Of a stretch of 64,000 bases of DNA, positions 1 through 8,860 are shown in pieces. The notes beneath the pieces were generated by a model. It was not told the DNA's origin. It searched no databases and saw only the letters and a program-made list of their open reading frames with translations. The position numbers and the translations under genes were made by a program. The DNA is taken from the NCBI GenBank assembly GCA_965196605.1, contig CBDAKK010000008.1, positions 124,001 through 188,000 of the forward strand, given 5' to 3'. Positions within the stretch are counted from its first letter, which is position 1. Every line of letters starts with the position of its first letter. This DNA comes from CBDAKK01 sp965196605. GTDB lineage: Bacteria; Spirochaetota; Spirochaetia; WTKD01; G963693115.

Positions 1-867
1 GCGATAAAGGCAGATGGAACGCTGTGGAGTTGGGGAGGTAATGGTTATGGTCAGCTTGGCTTGGGCCATACGAATGATAGGAAGACTCCTCAACAGGTTG
101 GTAATGCGAAAAACTGGAAGGCGATTGCAGCGGGACAGGGACACACAGTAGCAATACAGGCGGATGGAACGCTGTGGAGCTGGGGAAGTAATGGATATGG
201 TCAGCTTGGTTTGGGTGGTACTACGGATAGGAAGAGCCCTCAGCAGGTTGGTAATGGTACGAAATGGAAGTCGGTTGTAGCGGGGAGTGGGCACACGGTA
301 GCGATAAAGGCAGATGGAACGCTGTGGAGCTGGGGAAGTAATGGATATGGTCAGCTTGGTTTGGGTGGTACTACGGATAGGAAGAGCCCTCAGCAGGTTG
401 GTAATGGTACGAAGTGGAAGGCGATTGCAGCGGGACAGGGACACACAATAGCAATAAAGAAAGATGGAACGCTGTGGAGCTGGGGGAATAATCATGTTCA
501 TCAGCTTGGACGTACGGTCAATAAAACGTATCCACAAGAAAAACCAGGAAAAGTGAAACATGGCACAAAGTGGAAAGAAGCTGCAGCAGATATCTTGCAC
601 ACGGTAGGGATACAGGAGGATGGAACGCTGTGGAGCTGGGGGTCTAATTATATAGGTCAGCTTGGTTTAGGTTCTACTGTGAGTACGCAAAATACTCCTC
701 GACAGGTTAGTAGTGATGTGTGGAAGGCAGTTACAACAGGTGGGTTTCACACAATAGCAATAAAGGAGGATGGAACATTGTGGAGTTGGGGGAATTATAA
801 TGATGGTCAGCTTGGACGCACGGACAGAGTAAATACATACAATGAGCCGGGGCAGGTCAAGTTTTAA
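1..867 (+). CDS. RCC1-repeat protein, 5'-truncated by window edge
   Basis: The reading frame is open from base 1, so only the C-terminal 288 residues are visible. They consist of about five and a half RCC1-type repeats of 50 residues, each with a W-S-W-G core, a GQLGLG turn and a conserved H-T-(V/I)-x-I-x-x-D-G-T segment. RCC1 repeats form beta-propellers that usually mediate protein binding; in bacteria they often occur in secreted or surface proteins. Two units (bases 181-267 and 331-417) are identical over 87 bases, 150 bp apart, which points to recent duplication. The last two repeats are more divergent. Signal peptide and partner domains lie outside the window, so function and location are unknown. 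Confidence 0.85.
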   Translation, partial: AIKADGTLWSWGGNGYGQLGLGHTNDRKTPQQVGNAKNWKAIAAGQGHTVAIQADGTLWSWGSNGYGQLGLGGTTDRKSPQQVGNGTKWKSVVAGSGHTVAIKADGTLWSWGSNGYGQLGLGGTTDRKSPQQVGNGTKWKAIAAGQGHTIAIKKDGTLWSWGNNHVHQLGRTVNKTYPQEKPGKVKHGTKWKEAAADILHTVGIQEDGTLWSWGSNYIGQLGLGSTVSTQNTPRQVSSDVWKAVTTGGFHTIAIKEDGTLWSWGNYNDGQLGRTDRVNTYNEPGQVKF

Positions 868-931
868 GGGCTGCTTGTATTAGGGTCAAGTGTGCCACAG
901 GTGGTAAAAGCATGCGCAGATGCGCACACTA

Positions 932-1696
932 TTACGAGGGCTTTCTTAATATTTTGCGTACCTCCTTGCCCGTGGCTTTGCGTATTGCCTTTTCTACATC
1001 GCATAGCAAGCCCTGAAATACGCGCATGTCTATGCCGTTGGCGTGAATAATGCGTGTGCTGTCAAGCATCATGCCAACATGCCCTTTCCAAAAAACTAGG
1101 TCACCCGCTTGTAGCGGTGCCCCTTTGGCTATTTCGTTCCAGTTCATGGCTTGTTGCACACTTGTGTCCCGTGGAATTTCAACCCCACAGGCCTTGTAAA
1201 CCATTTGTACAAAGCCCGAGCAATCAATGCCATCATAGCCCTTGCCTCCCCACACATATGGCGTGCCTATGAAGGTTTTTGCAAGTTCGGCAAGGCCTTG
1301 CTGTTGCGGAGCAAGGTGTGGTGTATATATCCACCCAAGCGGAGTTTGCGAATACTGCTTTTCGGTTTTTAAAACGCGCACGCGTGAGTTAAGTGAAAGG
1401 TTGCATATGTGGTATGACTCAGTGTGGGCATTACCTCGCACGGGCGTAGCTGCTACAGACACTATGTGTGTGTATTCAATAACCTCACCAAGATCTTCCG
1501 TTTCTACATAGCCGCGGTAGGCGTCCCATGTGCTTTCGCACAACACCTTGCCGTGTGAGGTCTCGGGGAATACTTTCACAACTTCTCCGTACAAGTACTG
1601 ACTAATAGTCTCGTCGTCTTCTTGATTTCTCACGCGTGTAAATGGACTGTTTACCATGTACAGCGTGAATGGTGCTTGTGAATTTTCGTAGTTCAT
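932..1696 (-). CDS. NlpC/P60 family peptidoglycan hydrolase with SH3-like N-terminus
   Basis: A 254-residue protein. The C-terminal NlpC/P60 domain (about 135-250) carries the cysteine peptidase triad: Cys159 in the DCSGF motif, His206 in GHVGM and His218 in IIHANG. NlpC/P60 enzymes usually cut the D-Glu-diaminopimelate bond of peptidoglycan stem peptides. The first 125 residues look like one or two SH3-like wall-binding domains. No signal peptide is visible, so it either acts in the cytoplasm on recycled peptides or is exported in another way. The start is supported by an AAGGAG site a few bases upstream. It is transcribed away from rpmH and converges on the RCC1 gene. Confidence 0.87.
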   Translation of the reverse strand: MNYENSQAPFTLYMVNSPFTRVRNQEDDETISQYLYGEVVKVFPETSHGKVLCESTWDAYRGYVETEDLGEVIEYTHIVSVAATPVRGNAHTESYHICNLSLNSRVRVLKTEKQYSQTPLGWIYTPHLAPQQQGLAELAKTFIGTPYVWGGKGYDGIDCSGFVQMVYKACGVEIPRDTSVQQAMNWNEIAKGAPLQAGDLVFWKGHVGMMLDSTRIIHANGIDMRVFQGLLCDVEKAIRKATGKEVRKILRKPS

Positions 1697-2110
1697 AACA
1701 GCTCCTTAAGTACGCGTATTTATAAAATGCATAGTAAAATGAGTGTTAATTTACAATACTATAGTGATTTTTATGAGTGAATTACGGCATTTTTGTGTAA
1801 AAACACCGATGTGTTTCTTTGTCATTGTTTTTTTTTGTAGGGACGTGCGCCACAAAAAGAAAATATCAAGATGGATTTAGATTGTTGCGTGCAACGCAGG
1901 GAGAGTAAGAAAGAGGCACTACTGTCAAAACTAACAAGACTATATACGCTTGGTAACTTTGATATACTATCCATATTGGGACTTCTCCTCGATTCTTGAT
2001 TTTTCTTTTATGTATCAACCGTACAAGGTGTCCCTTTTTTATTTCCTCTTTCTTACTCCCCCTCTGTTGCACTTGCCTCTTGAATTCACCCCCCACCTTG
2101 CGCTTTGGTA
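1697..2110. other. intergenic stretch without recognised gene
   Basis: About 410 AT-rich bases between the divergent NlpC/P60 and rpmH genes. Short open frames here have no recognisable protein features. No tRNA, clear hairpin or dispersed-repeat module is seen. Regulatory signals for both neighbours must lie here, but only the rpmH-proximal promoter is visible. Confidence 0.5.
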
Positions 2111-2139
2111 TTGACAGACTTGTGCTCATGTGTTACGTT
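2111..2139 (+). promoter_or_regulatory. candidate sigma70-type promoter for rpmH operon
   Basis: A perfect -35 hexamer TTGACA (2111-2116), a 17-base spacer and a weak -10 TACGTT (2134-2139). The rpmH ATG follows 11 bases later and has no clear Shine-Dalgarno, so a transcript from here would have a very short leader. An upstream start site is equally possible. Confidence 0.4.
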
Positions 2140-2150
2140 AATAAAAACAC

Positions 2151-2306
2151 ATGAAAAAGACATATCAACCAAGTAGAGTAAAGCGCACGCGCAAGTTTGG
2201 CTTTCGGGCACGTATGAAGACCAAGGGTGGAAGGCTCGTTTTGAAGCGTAGGCGATGCAAGGGTAGAGCAAAATTAAGTGTCTCTGACGAGAAAAAGCCA
2301 TACTAG
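2151..2306 (+). CDS. rpmH: 50S ribosomal protein L34
   Basis: A 51-residue, very basic protein beginning MKKTYQPSRVKRTRKFGF, the L34 signature, with the usual RMKTKGGR core. Family members are normally 44-50 residues; the short C-terminal tail (SVSDEKKPY) is slightly longer than usual. L34 is a small 23S rRNA-binding protein of the large subunit. It starts the conserved rpmH-rnpA-yidC-jag order, with 25 bases to rnpA. Confidence 0.95.
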   Translation: MKKTYQPSRVKRTRKFGFRARMKTKGGRLVLKRRRCKGRAKLSVSDEKKPY

Positions 2307-2331
2307 TTTTGTTTCATATTGATAGCACAAT

Positions 2332-2649
2332 GTGTCATATAGAGTACTAAAGAATAAAGACAACATAAGCAGGGTGTTTTCCAGTAATAAAGCGCTCTCA
2401 AATGAAATATTACGCATAAAAATATGCTCAAGTCCCGTGGGGGATGTTCGCATTGTGTTTGCTATATCAAAAAAATTAGCACACAAACCAATGCGAAATA
2501 AACAAATTAGGAGAATGAGGGTTATTGCAGCAATGACGAGTGAATATATTCACTCATGTGACGTTGCTATAATAATACGCGCTGCGCATGCGTCGTTTGA
2601 TGAACTGAGAATGGCGTATAAAGACTTGATGGCGCGTATTAAACAATAG
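2332..2649 (+). CDS. rnpA: ribonuclease P protein component
   Basis: 105 residues with a GTG start. RnpA binds the RNase P RNA and helps it mature tRNA 5' ends. The recognisable parts are the basic helix (AHKPMRNKQIRRMRVIAA, matching the family's R-N-x-x-K-R-x-x-R motif in altered form) and the following DVAIIIRAAHASFDELRMAY segment that corresponds to D-(I/V)-V-(I/V)-I-A-R. The sequence is diverged, but position between rpmH and yidC makes the call secure. The yidD gene often found after rnpA is absent; yidC follows after 28 bases. Confidence 0.9.
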   Translation: MSYRVLKNKDNISRVFSSNKALSNEILRIKICSSPVGDVRIVFAISKKLAHKPMRNKQIRRMRVIAAMTSEYIHSCDVAIIIRAAHASFDELRMAYKDLMARIKQ

Positions 2650-2677
2650 GCTGTAATAGCACTATATAATCATAATT

Positions 2678-4543
2678 ATGAATAAAAATACATTTTACGC
2701 CATTTTTCTTTCTTTTCTCATTGTTACAGTGAGTTTTTACATACAAGTGCGCTTTTTCCCTCCTGCACCTAGTGAAAATAGAGCGCTTGCCTCGGAAAGT
2801 GAAAATACGGTGGAGTCCTTTGTAAAGGCAGTTTCAGCAACTAACGAGAAGGAAGAAACGGTTTCTATTGAAACAGACGTGTTCTCAGTAACACTTTCTA
2901 GCAAAAATGCGGTGGTAAAGTCGCTTACGCGTATTCGCACTATCAACGGCAAAAAGGAAGCAGTAGCCCTGTTGCCACCATCTCATAGGGATGACGCTTT
3001 TCGTCTCTTGCTCTCAAGTTCGCATCAAAAAGCAAAGGCTTCAGGCGATGCCTTTGAAAAGATTGAGGATGTTTTCTTCGATGTTTCGAGGCCAAGTGAG
3101 CATACCGTGGTTTTTTCAAGAGATTTTGTAACACAAGATGAACAGACCTTTAGGGTACGCAAAACCTACATGTTTAAAGACGACGAAAATGTGTTTCAGC
3201 TTTTGGTGTCTATACAAAACGAGAAGAATGAGGTGCTGAACTTAGGAGATTCTGCCTATACGCTTACCTTTGGCCCCCAGCTTGGTCCAGTTGATGAAAT
3301 TGTCGGAGTCAAGAAAAAAACGAGGGCGGGCAGGCGCTGGTTTGTAACCCTTTTAGGGAATAAAACAAAAAACATCAATCTAAAAGCTGGTAGAGAGTCG
3401 GCGCAGAACAATCAATACAAGTGGTCGGGCATTGCAGGACGCTATTTTTCGCTTTTGGTGCTCACCAACACCGCGCAGTATAAAACCACATTTTCTACGT
3501 ACCCCGTACAAGGCTTGGCGTCCGGCGGGCAACTTGCATATACGCGCGCTCCAATACAAAGTTCAGCGGTAGAGGACGTATTTAGAATTTACGTGGGTCC
3601 CAGCGGTGATGCTGCTGCCCTTGCAAAGTACAACGATGCAGACGCCAACGCTTTTGGAATATCGAATGCGCGTTTCGATAAAATAAAACCGCGGCGCCTG
3701 TTGGGTTTTTTGGAGCGCTTGTTTTCGTGGCTCTTGAGAGGCCTGTATACGCTCATCCCCAATTACGGTATTGCTATTATACTCCTCACACTTTTGGTGC
3801 GTTTTGCAACCTTGCCTATTTTGCGCAAAAGCAAGAAAAATGCGGAGAAGATGAAGTCGCTTGGTCCAAAAATGAAGGAAATAAAAGAGCGCTTTCCTGA
3901 CGACCCCATGCGGCAAAATCAAGAAATGATGGCCTTGTACAAGCGCGAGCATTTTTCCCCCTTTAGCTCAATGTTCGGTATGATGATACAGATACCCTTT
4001 TTCCTTGCGATGTATCGCGTGATATATGAAAACTTTGACTTGTGGAGACAGCCCTTTTTTGGATGGATGAACGACTTGTCGGAGCCTGATAGATTACTCT
4101 CTTTCGGTGAATTTGTTTTGCCCGTGTTGGGCTGGAAAGCGCTGAATGTGCTACCAATAATTATGTTGTGCACCCAATTTTTCTCAAGCCTCATTTTAAC
4201 CAAACAACAATCACAAGCGGGCTCTGCTTCACCCATGGGGGGTAAGGGCATGATGATGATGCTTTCTTATGGCTTTCCATGCATCATATTCTTTGCCTTA
4301 TATAATTCTCCTTCGGGGTTGATTTTATACTGGATAGTTTCTAATCTTTTTACGGTTGTTACGATGATAGATAAGAAAAAGACTTCTGAGGCTATTACGG
4401 CAGATGCGAAAAGCAGTGCTACAGAGACAAAGCGTGCAGCGCTTGCCGAGCAGAAGGGGCGTAAAAACAACAAGAAAACCTTTATGCAAAGGTTACAAGC
4501 TTATGCGAATGAACAAACCAAAATGGCGAGAAAACGAAGATAA
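2678..4543 (+). CDS. yidC: membrane protein insertase YidC
   Basis: 621 residues, the long form of diderm bacteria. An N-terminal membrane anchor (about 5-25) is followed by a large periplasmic beta domain (about 50-340) and the conserved Oxa1/YidC core (about 350-570) with a basic cytoplasmic loop (RKSKKNAEKMKSLGPKMKEI) and further membrane spans. The C-terminus is lysine/arginine-rich, suggesting ribosome contact. YidC inserts and folds inner-membrane proteins alone or with Sec. It sits between rnpA and jag as in most bacteria. Confidence 0.96.
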   Translation: MNKNTFYAIFLSFLIVTVSFYIQVRFFPPAPSENRALASESENTVESFVKAVSATNEKEETVSIETDVFSVTLSSKNAVVKSLTRIRTINGKKEAVALLPPSHRDDAFRLLLSSSHQKAKASGDAFEKIEDVFFDVSRPSEHTVVFSRDFVTQDEQTFRVRKTYMFKDDENVFQLLVSIQNEKNEVLNLGDSAYTLTFGPQLGPVDEIVGVKKKTRAGRRWFVTLLGNKTKNINLKAGRESAQNNQYKWSGIAGRYFSLLVLTNTAQYKTTFSTYPVQGLASGGQLAYTRAPIQSSAVEDVFRIYVGPSGDAAALAKYNDADANAFGISNARFDKIKPRRLLGFLERLFSWLLRGLYTLIPNYGIAIILLTLLVRFATLPILRKSKKNAEKMKSLGPKMKEIKERFPDDPMRQNQEMMALYKREHFSPFSSMFGMMIQIPFFLAMYRVIYENFDLWRQPFFGWMNDLSEPDRLLSFGEFVLPVLGWKALNVLPIIMLCTQFFSSLILTKQQSQAGSASPMGGKGMMMMLSYGFPCIIFFALYNSPSGLILYWIVSNLFTVVTMIDKKKTSEAITADAKSSATETKRAALAEQKGRKNNKKTFMQRLQAYANEQTKMARKRR

Positions 4544-4592
4544 TGGTTTGTGAAATTATTGGAAATAGGTATGCAGGAGGACGGTAAGTAGT

Positions 4593-5318
4593 ATGGAAAA
4601 GATTTTTCAAGGGCGTACGGAACAAGAAGCTGTAGAGCTTGCTGTGCAAGAGTTTGGGGTAAGTCCAGAAGTCATTGATGTTGAAGTTATTAAGCGCAGC
4701 AAAGGGAATATTTTTGGCTTACAGGGTAAAGTTACCATACGTGCAAGTGTTTCAGGCTTTCCAAGTGCAGACGATGATGAGCATGAGGAGAGTGTTTCAG
4801 AAACTGCTGATTATGACGATATTGCTGTCGACGAAAATGAAGTTGATAATGACATGGTGCTCAGCGATGAAATGAAAAATGCCATTGAAGATTTTGTTGG
4901 CACCATAACAAAGGCACTCGGTATCGATGTGAGGGGCATAGATATGGACAATGGCGCCTATGTGGAAATAGACATTGAAGATGAACAAGACCAAAACTTA
5001 CTTATAGGCAGGTTTGGAAAAAATGTAGAGGCCTTGCAAATTTTAATAAACGCCATGCTACAAAATAAGATAGAGGACTTAGACGGCTGGGTTATTGTGG
5101 ACATAAGCGGTTATAGAAAAAAACGCACAGCATGGATTAGAGACATGGCGAAGAAAAAAGCAGAGTATGTCTTACAATCAGGAAAGTCATATTTGTTTGA
5201 CAATTTTAGCCCCTACGACAGAAGGCAAATACATCAAGTTATTCGGTCTATTGAGGGAATTGATACGGAAAGCGAGGGATACGGGTATCTTAAGCGAGTG
5301 AGAGTATTTTTATCGTAA
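4593..5318 (+). CDS. jag: Jag/KhpB RNA-binding protein
   Basis: 241 residues with the full Jag layout: a Jag_N domain (1-52), an acidic linker (about 55-95) rich in D and E, a KH-type domain around 110-160 with LLIGRFGKN as the G-x-x-G-like element, and a C-terminal R3H domain ending in KRVRVFLS. The family binds RNA and is linked to membrane-protein insertion and cell elongation. It lies 49 bases after yidC, with an AGGAGG-type site upstream (about 4576-4581). Confidence 0.93.
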   Translation: MEKIFQGRTEQEAVELAVQEFGVSPEVIDVEVIKRSKGNIFGLQGKVTIRASVSGFPSADDDEHEESVSETADYDDIAVDENEVDNDMVLSDEMKNAIEDFVGTITKALGIDVRGIDMDNGAYVEIDIEDEQDQNLLIGRFGKNVEALQILINAMLQNKIEDLDGWVIVDISGYRKKRTAWIRDMAKKKAEYVLQSGKSYLFDNFSPYDRRQIHQVIRSIEGIDTESEGYGYLKRVRVFLS

Positions 5319-5343
5319 TTGTTTTTACTATAATTTAGGTGTT

Positions 5344-6099
5344 ATGAAAATTTTTTCGTTTTTTACAAACAATACAATACTCATGCTTGGTGCATTTTTG
5401 CTCATGTCTTTGCGCATGAGTATTGCCCTCAATATTGAACAAAGCGTTTTTGAGTCTGACACATACATGGTGCGCCCCGCATCATCAAATTCTATGTACG
5501 ACGCAGTACCATATGAGCCCTTGTTTGAGTTGGTCGATGCGTATTTGAAGTACTCGCCCGATCCAATAACCAGCCTCTATAACGAAAGAATTACTCGCGA
5601 ATTGGTACGAGATTTTTTTATTGCAAAGACGGGTTCTGAAAGCATTGCAAATACGATTTTGTTTCATGCAGATAATGAGAATGTTCCTATAGGTATAGTG
5701 TTTTCTTTGGCATTTGTAGAAAGCAGCTTTCGTCCCAGCGTTGCAAACGTTAACAAAGACGCATCACGCGATTTAGGATTGTTCCAACTCAATACCAAGA
5801 CTTTTCGTTATATGAAGCGAGAGGATTTTTTTCATCTTGATACAAATGTTAAAGCGGGCGTTGGCTATTTAAAGTACGCCTTTAGTTTAGACCCCGACCC
5901 CAAAATTGCCCTCGCCATTTACAACGCGGGTCCAAGCCGCCCCTTACGTGGAATTATTCCTGATGTTACACAAAAACACCGTGAAAAAGTTTTTACCTAC
6001 TTGGAAAAACTCAACCGTGAGTTTGATTACTATATCCGCAAACGTTTTGCAAGCGTAATAGCTTCAGAATATCCACGTGCAGAAAGCGCAGAGTTGTAA
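5344..6099 (+). CDS. exported lytic transglycosylase (SLT family)
   Basis: 251 residues with an N-terminal signal peptide or membrane anchor (about 8-30). The SLT domain (about 110-225) has the catalytic glutamate in FVESSF, the DLGLFQLN segment (Q-L-N in place of the usual Q-I-N/M) and the ALAIYNAGPSR motif. Such enzymes cleave the MurNAc-GlcNAc bond with formation of 1,6-anhydro-MurNAc. It follows jag by 25 bases and almost touches pheA, so it may be co-transcribed with both. Confidence 0.9.
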   Translation: MKIFSFFTNNTILMLGAFLLMSLRMSIALNIEQSVFESDTYMVRPASSNSMYDAVPYEPLFELVDAYLKYSPDPITSLYNERITRELVRDFFIAKTGSESIANTILFHADNENVPIGIVFSLAFVESSFRPSVANVNKDASRDLGLFQLNTKTFRYMKREDFFHLDTNVKAGVGYLKYAFSLDPDPKIALAIYNAGPSRPLRGIIPDVTQKHREKVFTYLEKLNREFDYYIRKRFASVIASEYPRAESAEL

Positions 6100-6100
6100 T

Positions 6101-6958
6101 ATGTACGAAAATGTATCAGTCGCATTTCAAGGGAGCAAGGGCTCATTTAGTGAAGAAGCTCTTATAAAGTTTTTTAGTGCGCGATGCAAGCCGCGGTCAT
6201 TTTCAAGTTTTACTGCAACCTTTGACGCGGTGGATGATGGCGTTTGCCATTATGGCATAGTCCCCATAGAAAACTCCATTATAGGAACTATTACGGAATG
6301 CTTTGATAAATTTATTGAGTACCCCCGTCTTGCCATAGTTGGAGAAATTACTTTAAAAATAGAGCATGCCCTTATAGGCTTACGTGGCGTGGCGCTTTCT
6401 GACATTACAACAGTCTATTCACAATTGCCCGGTTTGGGCCAGTGTAGCAACTTTCTCTCTAAGCATGAATGGACACTGGTGCCCTTTATTGACACCGCCG
6501 CTGCCGTTGAGCATGTTGCGCATGAGCAAAATAAACACTTTGCTGCAGTTGCCTCCGCGCGCGCCGCTACCATGTACGGACTTCACGTCTTAGAATCAAA
6601 TGTAGAAAACAGCGAACAAAACTTTACTCGATTTGCAATTGTAAAGAAAGTGCAAGAACCCTTAGACCTTTCTCGCGACATTCAGTATCAAAATGTAAAC
6701 GTTGGATTTGTGATTTTCTCCACACCCGACAGACCCGGCGCGCTTCTTGAATGCTTGCAATTTTTCCGCAATAATGGCATTAACCTACACAAAATAGAAT
6801 CACGCCCCATAGTTGGAAAACCGTGGTCGTATCAATTTTTTGTTGAACTTGACAATGCCTCTGGTGCTGGTGATATTTACAAGGGGCTTCATGAGTTGTC
6901 TCACTGCGCTACTGAGACACACATTATAGGTTTGTACAGTCGAGACATCACCACCTAA
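6101..6958 (+). CDS. pheA: prephenate dehydratase
   Basis: 285 residues from the ATG at 6101, one base after the preceding stop. The catalytic domain (about 1-185) begins VAFQGSKGSFSEEA and has the essential T-R-F motif (NFTRFAIV). The ACT domain (about 200-285) has the E-S-R-P phenylalanine-binding motif (KIESRPIVG), so feedback inhibition by phenylalanine is likely. It converts prephenate to phenylpyruvate. There is no chorismate mutase domain, so that activity must come from elsewhere. The tyrosine branch enzyme TyrA is at 31879-32676. Confidence 0.94.
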   Translation: MYENVSVAFQGSKGSFSEEALIKFFSARCKPRSFSSFTATFDAVDDGVCHYGIVPIENSIIGTITECFDKFIEYPRLAIVGEITLKIEHALIGLRGVALSDITTVYSQLPGLGQCSNFLSKHEWTLVPFIDTAAAVEHVAHEQNKHFAAVASARAATMYGLHVLESNVENSEQNFTRFAIVKKVQEPLDLSRDIQYQNVNVGFVIFSTPDRPGALLECLQFFRNNGINLHKIESRPIVGKPWSYQFFVELDNASGAGDIYKGLHELSHCATETHIIGLYSRDITT

Positions 6959-7002
6959 AACAAGGCTTCAAGCACCCCTTATTTTCTGCAGTATGAAACT
7001 AC

Positions 7003-7771
7003 ATGCGGGCTACAACACTTGGACTCGGGGTACTCTTGGGCTCTATAAGCATTTTTTTTGCATGCGAAGCCTTGCCCTTTTACGGGCAGCCACTCACACT
7101 TGAGTTTCCACAAATACCCCCAAAAAAAACAGTGGCGCGGCTTTACGAAACGCAAAATATACTACATTTCAACAAGTGGGCAGCAAGGCGTTGTTGCAGA
7201 AGACGTTGCAAGAAAATACAAAAAACTACTGGTTTATAGAGGTGGTGCCTTACCAGTATTAGCATGCCTTGTCGTTGACGAGAGGTTTTCACCCGCAAGC
7301 TTTGGGAGCGCAGGCTGCCCACTTGCCGCTGGTGGGGTCTACCCCTACGACAAAACCAAGATTGGCGCGCTCCGCCTGAGTTATGGCAACAAAGCCATCA
7401 TGGCGCGGCTTATACTTTTGTTTCACCAACGTGGTGGAAAAATTCGTGTGCTTAACACTAACAAGCTTTACAAAGTCATAAGTGCAACATCTTTCTTTAT
7501 AGATAGCGATGTATTCTTCCGATCATTGGCACGCAACAAACTCAGTAGGTACAGTATAAAAAAGCAAAAGTTTTTTACAGTACCCGTACCAGTAGAAGCA
7601 AGAACGTGGCTGCGTTCGTGGATACCCGTAAGCTATAAGGGGTTTTCTCTCGTACAGGAACGCGCACAAATACCCATGGGCGCGTGGATATTTCTAAACC
7701 CGCACAACAATGATTATGCCGTAATAACTATGAGCGCACACGGAAGCGCCATGTTTTCCCTGCATCAATAA
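7003..7771 (+). pseudogene. unknown exported protein split by a frameshift at an A8 tract
   Basis: The ATG at 7003 opens a frame with a hydrophobic signal sequence (LGVLLGSISIFFACEALPF, possibly a lipoprotein signal) that runs out of coherent sequence after the poly-A tract and stops at 7239. The remaining protein is in the next frame up to 7771. Joining at the eight adenines (7122-7129) by skipping one base gives one continuous protein of about 255 residues. The gene may therefore be inactive, phase-variable by slippage, rescued by transcriptional slippage, or affected by a sequencing error. The body has no family I recognise. Its end overlaps the convergent lplA by 7 bases. Confidence 0.65.
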
Positions 7772-8781
7772 CTTGAGCCCTCGACATTCATGCCGCGGTA
7801 ATAGCATGAATAGAGTACTGCTGCTATGCGCCGTATAAGCGCACTTTCTTGTTTGTTTTCTGCTGCTCCCCGTAAGGAGGTAGGGGACATATGTATTTCA
7901 GTATAAGGCGTTATACCCTGAAAGCTATATTTCACTTCACGCAGCATGCCATCTGAAAACACGGCGGTATGCACCATGCCCTGCAAGGGTATGAGCACCT
8001 CAAACACAGGCGTTCTACCGAATATCCATGCATCGCCAGCAAGGCGAGTTTCAGCATGCATTGTTTCCTCTTGGGAGTGGAACTCATGCGCTCCGCCTTT
8101 GTGCTGCACTACATGCGCCTGCGTTTTCAGCGTTTTTTCAAAATGATGAATGTAGGCCTCTATAATAAGGTTTGCCGCACAGTGAATATTGGCAACCGAA
8201 TGCGGGCGCGACGCTACGGACTTTGTTTCTATTGCAAAGTAATCTATGGGACGAAGTGTTTTTTTCAGCAAGGAAAGGTCTGCATTAAGCAGTAGCGTAA
8301 AATGATGCAAGAGCGAGGTTTTTATAATACGCATTGCCGAACCCGTTATTTTTTTTTCGCCAACAAGCACGTCGTTATGCTCACTTATGTGAGCTTGTAT
8401 GTGATGTGATGACTTGAGCGCTTGCGTAAGTATTGTCAAATTTGATTGAATGCGATTCTCGCCTTTTTGAGCTGTTGGAGAGAACACCGACACATTCAGG
8501 TTACCCTCATCATGAAATACCGCGCCGCCACCTGAGTCGCGTCGTGCAAGCACTATATCATTTTCTTGTAAAAACGCGCAGTTACACTCTTTCCATGGGT
8601 TTTGGTTACGCCCTATCACCACCGCTTTTTGCGACTTCCAAAATAGCAGGACATATTTATTACTATGGGCTGCTGTGCTTTGCGTAGAAATGCACTTATC
8701 AAAAAGCGTTTGTTCTATTGCCAATGCGCGGTGAATAGGCAAGGGCTTTGTAAATACATGAACATCGAGTTCACTTGTCAT
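7765..8781 (-). CDS. lplA: lipoate-protein ligase A
   Basis: 338 residues. The BPL_LplA_LipB fold is recognised from LARRDSGGGAVFHDEGN (the R-R-x-S-G-G-G-x-V-x-H-D-x-G-N motif) and the lysine motif EKKITGSA. It activates free lipoate with ATP and joins it to lysines of lipoyl domains. A C-terminal accessory domain (about 250-338) is present as in single-chain ligases. A likely client in this window is the lipoyl domain inside the fusion at 46186-49593. No strong Shine-Dalgarno precedes the chosen ATG. Confidence 0.92.
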   Translation of the reverse strand: MTSELDVHVFTKPLPIHRALAIEQTLFDKCISTQSTAAHSNKYVLLFWKSQKAVVIGRNQNPWKECNCAFLQENDIVLARRDSGGGAVFHDEGNLNVSVFSPTAQKGENRIQSNLTILTQALKSSHHIQAHISEHNDVLVGEKKITGSAMRIIKTSLLHHFTLLLNADLSLLKKTLRPIDYFAIETKSVASRPHSVANIHCAANLIIEAYIHHFEKTLKTQAHVVQHKGGAHEFHSQEETMHAETRLAGDAWIFGRTPVFEVLIPLQGMVHTAVFSDGMLREVKYSFQGITPYTEIHMSPTSLRGAAENKQESALIRRIAAVLYSCYYRGMNVEGSSY

Positions 8782-8860
8782 GGTAAATTTTTGAACTGTA
8801 ACGCCATTACGCCGCGCTCTGTAAAAGCACGGTGCTAGTTACCAAGATAAGGGCACATCA

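Noticed and set aside
1866..2129. Open frame on the minus strand between NlpC/P60 and rpmH
   Set aside because: No ribosome-binding site, no recognisable family, atypical residue composition, and it covers the rpmH promoter.
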